64,000 nt of DNA, from the NCBI GenBank assembly GCA_021234155.1, contig JAJEKV010000691.1:50178-114177 (forward strand). Reading direction: 5' to 3'. The first letter of the stretch is position 1. The number at the start of each line of letters is the position of its first letter. Source of the stretch: Isoetes taiwanensis. Its lineage: Eukaryota; Streptophyta; Lycopodiopsida; Isoetales; Isoetaceae. The notes beneath the pieces were generated by a model. It did not search any database and was not told where the DNA came from. It was given only the letters and a program-made list of their open reading frames with translations. A program made the position numbers and the translations under genes. Of the stretch, positions 57,946 to 64,000 are shown one piece after another.

Positions 57946-58869
57946 CTTCGCACTTTTGTGGCTATCTTGCTTGCGTCCGTCGCCACCAACTTGTCCTTTT
58001 CCGGGTGCGGCGGGGTCAAGACGGGAGCGGTTGTCAAAGCTTCCCTCAACAACTCAAATCACAGCTTGGGCTTTCTTGAGCCAATGGTCGGCCCATTTTT
58101 TTACTTTCTCCGTCTTTGTCGGGTCCGTCGATTGGAGCTGCTATCTTTCTTGAAGTTCTTCGAAATTCTGTAGTACCCTGCTAGGCCAAGGAAACTTGAC
58201 CTTCGTGGGCGTTCTTTGGTGCTGGCCATTGGATATTTGCTTCAATCTTGGCGGGAGTGCAGCCGAGATTCCTACTGCTGAAATCACATGGCCAGAGGTA
58301 TTCCACCTTTTACATTTGAAGTGACGCCCGACAACTTGGCATACAATTGATGCCTCCTTAACTTCTCGAGCACCTTTACGGCGTCTTTGAGCATGCTCTT
58401 CAATGGATTTCTTGTACACGGAATGTCGTCGAAGAATACTATCACAAAGGTGTCCAAGTATTCTCACGAAGATGTCGTTCATGAGTCTCATGAGCGAAGG
58501 GGCATTGGATAGCCCAAATGGCATTACGGTGAATTTGTAATGCCCATATCTGGTCTGAAAGCCGTTTTGTGGATGTCCTCTTCCTTTATTCTGATGCGGT
58601 GATAGATAGCCGATCTTAGGTCGATCTTGGAGAAGACCCTTGCCCCTTGGAGTTGATCCATCAAGTCGTCTGACCTGGGGAGTGCGTACTTGTTCTTGAT
58701 GGTGTGCTTGTTCAATTGTCTGTAATCTATGCACATCCTCAAGCTTCCATCCTTCTTCTTGACAAAGAGGATGGGTGCCCCAAATGGTGAGACCTTTGGG
58801 CACGATAAAGCCTAGATCGAGCAATTCTTGTAGCTGCTTCTTTAGCTCCGTGAGTTCATGTGTGGTCAT
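57946..58869 (-). pseudogene. Module A2: reverse transcriptase, frameshifted
   Basis: The sense frame from 58869 opens MTTHELTELKKQLQELLDL, the usual RT N-terminus of this clade. Pieces [31 protein letters not shown] and SGHVISAVGIS follow in three frames. The FFDD catalytic motif region (near 58435) is present but shifted. Many of the indels against 48840-49700 are at CAG/CTG words, for example near 58000-58060. Confidence 0.8.
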
Positions 58870-59559
58870 TCTATATGGGGCCTTGCTTGTCGGCTTGGTC
58901 CCTGGTTCGAGTGCTATTTCACACTCTACTCCTCTGTAAGGAAGAAGCTTCTCGATCTCATCACGGAAAGAGATCGTGGAACTCCGTAATCAAGTTGGCG
59001 ATTGGCTTGGGTAACTTCTTTGAGCCCCTTGTCTTCCTTGCTTTCTTAGGCTCGGGTTCCTCAATCTCGAGCTTGAAGATGTATGCTACTTTCTGCGCTC
59101 CTTATAGATTTGAGCAGACTTCTTAGCGGACATACATTGCATGATGGGGGTAACTTCTTTACACAGTGATCTCAATGGCTTTGCCGTCGGGCGTTGGGAA
59201 GGTCACCTTCCGCTTTCCACAATCTATGATGGCCCCTGGACCAAGGTACTCCATTCCAGCGATCAAGTCGTATTTGCCAATGCCCATTACTTTCGCCCCC
59301 ATCGGATATTAATCCACGGCAAGTCAATGTCGAAGTTGATTCTCTTCAATTTGTATGTCTTCTTTGCCCGGCTTGCCAAGATTACGGGCCTTGGTTTGGA
59401 CTTTAGTGGTTTCAATTTCAACATTTCAACCATTCTCGGGGATGCAAAGTTATGGCTACTTCAGGAGTCTATCAAGACTATGAAGGACTTGGCCTTTGCC
59501 TTCCCTCTTTGTGGTGATTACCTTATCTTTGGGTCTCTTGCACATTACGTATCTATAGC
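58870..59559 (-). pseudogene. Module A2: protease region, frameshifted
   Basis: This is the aligned copy of 49700-50389. The sense strand has the IDLPWINI-like and GKYDLIAGMEYL text of the protease body. As in module A1, the aspartate active site cannot be read in one frame. Confidence 0.65.
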
Positions 59560-60860
59560 GGCGAAGATGTGGCACTCACCACGAATGTAATCGGCGTGCT
59601 TCCTCGCCCGTCCTCGTCGGCGGGGTGTCCCATCCCCAACTCACGCTGGCCGAGCTCATAACAAATGGGCGGTTCATTGTTGGGGTGGCCCGGCTGGAAA
59701 CATCTAAAACAGAGCTGCTTCTCCATGCATTCCTGCCTTTTCTCCTTGGGCATCGCCTGCAAGAAGGACCGTACCGCTTTCGAGTAGTTGGATCCTTCCT
59801 GTTTGTCCTTGAAGGACACCTGCTTTCTTTCTTTGTTTCCCACTGGTTTGCTATTATATGGGGACTTTGCTGGGCTTGGGCTGGCTGCCCTAGGACTGTA
59901 GCTCCCTGTTGCTTTCCCTCTGTCCTGATAGTAAGGCTGCCTCTGTGCGCTGTTTTGCGGTCCCGATCCTTGCAAACTAATTGCCTTGGACTCCGCTTCA
60001 GACACTGTTTTGGGGTCTATTGCCCTTACGAGTTTCCTGAGTTCCTCGTTCAGCCCTTCTATATAGCTTTTCCGCTGCGTGTTTTAAATTTCGGTTTAGG
60101 CACATCTGGTCTTAGCCTCGTGAATTCTTGATTGTATACGCACCGTCTTGTACCCCTGGCTGCAATCTGTAAAAGCTGGCGCATCATGTTCGACTTGTGT
60201 TCCCGAGGAACATAGTGTTTCTTGAAAGCTTTTGAGAACTTCTTAAATCGGCATGCGTCCCTGCTCAACCCATGGGCTTTGGCATAGCCCTTCCACCATA
60301 TGCGTGCGGCCCCTTTCAGGTTGGCTGTCGCCACCCTGCCTTTGTCTTTGTCCTTCATGCCATAGGCGTTGCCGTACTCACTCATTTCGTCCAGCCATGC
60401 CTCCGCTTCTAGGCCGGATCTGTTCTCGCCCGAGAACTGTTCGAGTTTCCGGGCTTTCCAAACATTGCCCGATCTTTGAGTCCACCTTCTTACGGTAATC
60501 TAGGGCCTTAGTGTCCTACGTTTTGCCGTCTCTCACGGTCGGCGCTGCTTTCGGCCTCTTTTTGGGACTTCGAGTCAGGGTTGAGCTTGATTCGGAGGTC
60601 TCGTGCTGGGGACCTCCTTCTCTTACTCCTTTTCTTGTCTTTCCCGGCTTTGAGCGTCGTTTAATGGCGGGATGATGCTTGGGCTGCTAGTAGGGCCTTT
60701 ATCCGGTCAGTGCGATTGCATCTGTGACAACTCTTCTTTACGGTGTCATGGGGCCATATCCCTCGAAGAGGTTCCTTTGAAGGGTTGCTGTCGGGGAGTT
60801 TCTTCATCTCTGTTGGGCCTCTGTTTTGCTTTCGGACCGTTCGTTGTTTCCTTTCTGCAT
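59560..60860 (-). pseudogene. Module A2 Gag, frameshifted
   Basis: The start is at ATG 60860. The best preserved pieces are 60059-60385, with GAARIWWKGYAKAHG and FKKHYVPREHKSNMMRQL (the capsid-like retrotransposon Gag domain), and 59553-60005, with a Ser/Pro/Gln-rich linker and the knuckle CFRCFQPGHPNNEPPIC. Near the N-terminus KSCHRCNRTDRIKALLAAQ is read. The knuckle again has X7 before the last Cys, so the unusual spacing is shared by both copies. Frame changes separate the pieces. Confidence 0.8.
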
Positions 60861-60939
60861 ACACAATTGGTCATGGTTGTACGGTTAGTTTTGTTTGTTC
60901 TGTTGCATTATTTGTGTTGTTGGTATAGTTGCGGAACAA

Positions 60940-61020
60940 AATATATCAACAAAACATTTAAAAATGCAGAAGAAGTTATATTTATATTATATAATATGTT
61001 TACTACAAAAGACTTCCGGT
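60940..61020 (-). promoter_or_regulatory. AT-rich stretch upstream of Gag A2
   Basis: It has the same TATTATATAATATAAATATA block as 51770-51850, between the spacer ORF stop and the Gag A start. It is a candidate internal promoter or intron part. The evidence is composition and conservation only. Confidence 0.3.
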
Positions 61021-61034
61021 ATCAAGATTCCTAA

Positions 61035-61421
61035 CTATTCTTGATAACGCCGGTAGGATGGATTATCCTCTAGGAACTTCTTCACTTGGGATGTTCCCAC
61101 TGAATGACCCAAGTTCCTAAGGACGTTGACTGAAGATCCACCCTGCAAAGCTCTCGCCAAGTCTTCGACTCTGCGGTCGGAGGTATAAGCTGCGGTCACC
61201 GCCAGTCTTCCCTGCCGCCTGTAAGGTATGGCGAAGTCGAAAACATCGAGTGCTACCGCTCTCTTCACCAGGATGGCATATTCGGTGTGGAGGGGTAGCC
61301 GAGCATGCCGGCCAAATCCTGAGAGTGCGATCAGCATCGACACTCCTTCTTCGCCCCTGGGGGTGAATTTGCAGTGAATTACCGCTATTCTTCCTTCCAT
61401 CAGCAGGGGAATTACCCACAT
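61035..61421 (-). CDS. Spacer ORF between modules B2 and A2, unknown family
   Basis: This is a 128-codon open frame starting at an ATG 60 bases after the stop of chromodomain B. It ends about 175 bases before the Gag A ATG. The text includes LIALSGFGRHARLPLHTEY, ALDVFDFAIPYRR and TSQVKKFLEDNPSYRRYQE. I recognise no protease, env, RNase H or zinc motif, and there is no clear membrane segment or signal peptide. The same peptides are found in the other internal region, so it is a fixed part of the element. It could be an accessory ORF, the remains of a longer upstream part of Gag A, or a captured host fragment. Confidence 0.5.
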   Translation of the reverse strand: MWVIPLLMEGRIAVIHCKFTPRGEEGVSMLIALSGFGRHARLPLHTEYAILVKRAVALDVFDFAIPYRRQGRLAVTAAYTSDRRVEDLARALQGGSSVNVLRNLGHSVGTSQVKKFLEDNPSYRRYQE

Positions 61422-61480
61422 GTTCCAAGATTCTGGCCTATGTATTCTACTGGCTAGAATACATCTGCCAGAACTACTAG

Positions 61481-62361
61481 CTAACCTCCTGGCAAGTCGG
61501 GGTCGACCAAGTCGGAAACGACTCGCCCATCAAACTCCTTCATAAACTCTAGGTATTGCTTCTCCAAATCCTGCTTCAATACCCATGTCGCGTCTTCCAC
61601 GGGCAAGTGCTTCCACTTGACCAAGTACTGGAGGAACTGAGACCTCCTAGTCTTCTTGAATGACTTATCAAGAAGTAACTCAGGCACGATTTCAACTTGC
61701 TCCTCCGTCATTTCCAATAAAGTTGGAGTATCCAAAACCTCATCAGGGTTAGGATTGTGCCTTTTTAATAAACTTACGTGGAAGACCTTGTGAACTTTGA
61801 GATGGGCTGGAAGATCCAACCTGTAGGCTTGGGAGCCCACTCTCTCCACAATCTTGAACGGACCAGCCCACCTAGGGGCAAGCTTCTTGCAACTCCCAAT
61901 CCGAAGCTTAGCTTGCTTAACCTTGATCTTCAACCTGCGCTATCGCCTATCTTGAACTCTCTTACGGTCCGTGGCAGCCATTTCTGCGGCTCTTTGCCGA
62001 GCTTCTTTGCTGCTAGGAGGTAACCCCTCACTTCTTCCACCAATTGCTGCATATCTCCTAGCATCTGCTGGGACACTTCAACCTTTGACACGGGATTGTG
62101 CCAAGTGTCCGGGGTTAAGCACTGGTACCCGTAATTTACCATGAAAGGAGACATCTGACTCCTACTTGGCACTATTGTAGGCGAATTCCACCAAGTGGAT
62201 GTACTCATCCCACTTGGACTGCTTATTCCACACAAAACTTCTAAGCATATCTTCAATGATTCGATTCGTCCTCTCCGTCGACCATCGGTTTGGGGATGAT
62301 AAGGCGTGCTCATGGAGAGCTTAAATGCGAATGGTGCTAAAGAGGTCCTGCCAAAAAGCAC
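61481..62361 (-). CDS. Module B2: integrase C-terminus and chromodomain
   Basis: The open frame 61481-61933 has VKQAKLRIGSCKKLAPRWAG, GSQAYRLDLPAHLKVHKVFH, and the chromodomain FLQYLVKWKHLPVEDATWVL with its aromatic positions Tyr, Trp and Trp. It ends in DPDLPGG and a stop. Upstream, 61930-62361 carries MSTPYHPQTDG and [20 protein letters not shown] of the late integrase core in another frame; the catalytic Glu region (TDGQTERVN in module A) is garbled. The chromodomain part is identical to that at 52318 over most of its length. Confidence 0.88.
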
Positions 62362-62676
62362 TCATAAACTTAGAATCTCTATCAGATATTATCTCCCGAG
62401 GCATGCCATGGAGCCTAAAAATCTCCTTCACAAATAGCTTGGCAGTATCTAATGCTGTGTCGGTAGTTCTACAAGGCACAAAATGTGCCATCTTAGATAA
62501 TTTGTCTACTACGACCATCAATGCATCCTTGCCTCGAAGAGTCTTGGGAAGTCTGTGATAAAATCCATACTTACCACTTCCCACGCATTCGGCACTTTGC
62601 TAGAGGTTCCAAAGCTCCACGGAATTGAAGCTGCTCCGCTTTGGTCTGCGACACTGGCTGGCATTCGAATATACGG
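62321..62676 (-). pseudogene. Module B2: integrase zinc finger end and catalytic core
   Basis: The open frame 62321-62584 contains [20 protein letters not shown] and [14 protein letters not shown] with the second catalytic Asp. Between 62585 and 62676 the end of the zinc finger (CQ-C region) and the first Asp are frame-disturbed. It continues module B2 on the sense strand toward 61481. Confidence 0.75.
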
Positions 62677-64000
62677 CTATCTCTGTTTCTTCATCCCTGG
62701 CCAGAAATAACTACTTCGAATCTTGAAGTAGGTCTTCATAAACCCTGCATGCCCTGCTATTGGGCTGTTGTGTGTGTCATGAAGAATTAACTTCCTTATA
62801 CCTGACGATTCGGGTACACACAACTTATGCTTATGATATAACAAGTTGCCTTCCTTCTTATAATGCTTGAAGGTTTCTCGTTCCTTATCTGTTCTAGCCT
62901 CCCTAGAGAGGCTTTCCCACACCTCCTTGAAATCACCATCAAATGGTAATGTCTCCTCAATTTTCTTGCCATACCCACTCGAAAGAGTTGATATAGCATT
63001 ACAATGTGTTCTCGTCTCAAGGGGTCTTCTAGAAAGAGCATCGGCGACCACATTCAACTTACCTGGCTTATAAGCAATCTCAAAGTCATACTCTTCTAGG
63101 AATTCCATCCACCTCCTTTGCCTTAGGTTAAGGAGAGGTTGGGTAAAGATGTATTGGAGGCTCTGGTGATCAGTATCTAACTGAAACTTCCTCCCAAGCA
63201 AATAATGCCTCCAAATACGAAGAGCTCTGACAATAGCTAGAAGTTCCTGATCATGGGTTGGATAGCGATGCTCGGTGTCGTTCAACTTCTTGGAATCATA
63301 AGCTATTACTCTTCCTTCTTGCATAAGGACTCCACCTGTCGCTATCTTACTTGCATCTGTTGCTACTATCTTATCCTTGTCTGGATCTGGCAGAACTAGC
63401 ACTGGTGCTGATGTTAAGGCCTCCTTAAGCTTCTCGAATGAAGCTTGAACATTTTCTACCCAATGTGTTCTCCAATCTTTCACCTTAGCACTCTTAGTGA
63501 GGTCCGTCAAAGGGGAGGCCCACTTAGCGAAGTCCTTCACGAACTTTCTGTAATAACCTGCCAGACCTAGAAAGCTTCTTACTTCCGCCACATTCTTTGG
63601 AGCTGGCCAATCTACTCTTTGCCGATCTTTCTTTGGGTCGGTAGAGATCCCTTCCGCCAATATGACATGGCCCTGGCATTTAGAGAGCTTTCCATACAAA
63701 CGATGCCGCCTCAACTTTTCTAACACCCTTCTCAAATGTTGACTATGATCTTCAATGGACTTGCTGTAGACTAGAATGTCGTCGAAGAAGACAATGACAA
63801 ACTCATCTAGAAAATCCCTGAAGACGTCGTTCATGAGGCGCATAAAAGTTGTTGGAGCATTCGACAATCCAAAGGGCATTACCATAAACTCAAAATGACC
63901 ATACCGCGTTCTAAAGGCGGTCTTATGGATATCTTCTTCCTTTATCCTTATTTGGTGGTATCCTGACCTTAAGTCAATTTTAGAGAATACCTTTGCTCCT
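62677..64000 (-). CDS. Module B2: reverse transcriptase and RNase H, runs off the window
   Basis: An open frame reaches the window edge. From 64000 inward it reads [30 protein letters not shown], then [11 protein letters not shown] (RT catalytic DD). RNase H follows ([32 protein letters not shown]), then the linker ADALSR and the first part of the integrase zinc finger ([13 protein letters not shown]). Compared with module A1, ten residues after LSKC are missing, an in-frame loss in the RT connection region that may harm activity or be a CTG-site read error near 63675. Modules A and B are clearly homologous but diverged at many silent and replacement sites, so they are not a recent duplication. 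Gag and protease of B2 must lie beyond 64000. Confidence 0.93.
   Translation of the reverse strand, partial: GAKVFSKIDLRSGYHQIRIKEEDIHKTAFRTRYGHFEFMVMPFGLSNAPTTFMRLMNDVFRDFLDEFVIVFFDDILVYSKSIEDHSQHLRRVLEKLRRHRLYGKLSKCQGHVILAEGISTDPKKDRQRVDWPAPKNVAEVRSFLGLAGYYRKFVKDFAKWASPLTDLTKSAKVKDWRTHWVENVQASFEKLKEALTSAPVLVLPDPDKDKIVATDASKIATGGVLMQEGRVIAYDSKKLNDTEHRYPTHDQELLAIVRALRIWRHYLLGRKFQLDTDHQSLQYIFTQPLLNLRQRRWMEFLEEYDFEIAYKPGKLNVVADALSRRPLETRTHCNAISTLSSGYGKKIEETLPFDGDFKEVWESLSREARTDKERETFKHYKKEGNLLYHKHKLCVPESSGIRKLILHDTHNSPIAGHAGFMKTYFKIRSSYFWPGMKKQR

Larger units (their letters stand above)
53525..64000 (-). mobile_element. Gypsy chromovirus, B2-A2-LTR, partial
   Basis: This has the same organisation as 44628-55257 but with module B2 largely present. 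It uses the LTR 53525-55257 as its 3' LTR. Its own 5' LTR, leader and Gag B lie beyond the window end. Confidence 0.82.

Overview
The window looks like nuclear DNA of a land plant, in a repeat-filled part of the genome. The evidence is Ty3/gypsy polyproteins with C-terminal chromodomains, initiator-Met-tRNA-type primer sites, plant-type Helitron ends and very long homopurine tracts. I find no ordinary host gene, no rRNA, no confident tRNA and nothing bacterial. The species cannot be named from the sequence. Repeated copies differ mainly at CAG and CTG trinucleotides, which looks like base-calling error in a methylated long-read assembly. Many frameshifts below may therefore not be biological.

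Layout. 1-1370: unassigned flank. 1371-10490: a tandem triplication of a 3.5 kb AT-rich unit, third copy truncated, with a decayed coding-like stretch on the minus strand. 10491-24000: Helitron-like elements (10491-11994 minus, 12837-14169 minus, 20366-22225 plus), each carrying a 1.1-1.7 kb homopurine tract on its sense strand. The same stretch holds further purine tracts, a 1.65 kb direct repeat pair (15219-16885 and 18650-20308) and a degenerate array of about 100 bp units. 24000-25890: GC-rich unassigned sequence.

25891-36756: a complete minus-strand LTR element (here 'C') with 1.5 kb LTRs, PBS and PPT, but no recognisable reverse transcriptase. Its leader holds an array of a palindromic motif. 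36930-41150: tandem units of about 1.1 kb. 41185-41600: a dense block of ACGTCGCA inverted repeats. 41600-44627: AT-rich unassigned sequence that appears to be the flank of the next element.

44628-64000: an LTR-internal-LTR-internal array of a related family, all on the minus strand. Each internal region has the same order in the sense direction: a first gag-pol module ('B', ending in a chromodomain), a spacer of about 0.6 kb with a short ORF and an AT-rich stretch, a second gag-pol module ('A', also ending in a chromodomain), then PPT and LTR. In the first internal region, module B is reduced to a Gag N-terminus fused to its chromodomain. The double gag-pol layout, the homopurine Helitrons and the leader palindromes are the most unusual features. 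C shares LTR, PBS, PPT and leader repeats with the array elements, so it may depend on them for reverse transcriptase and integrase.
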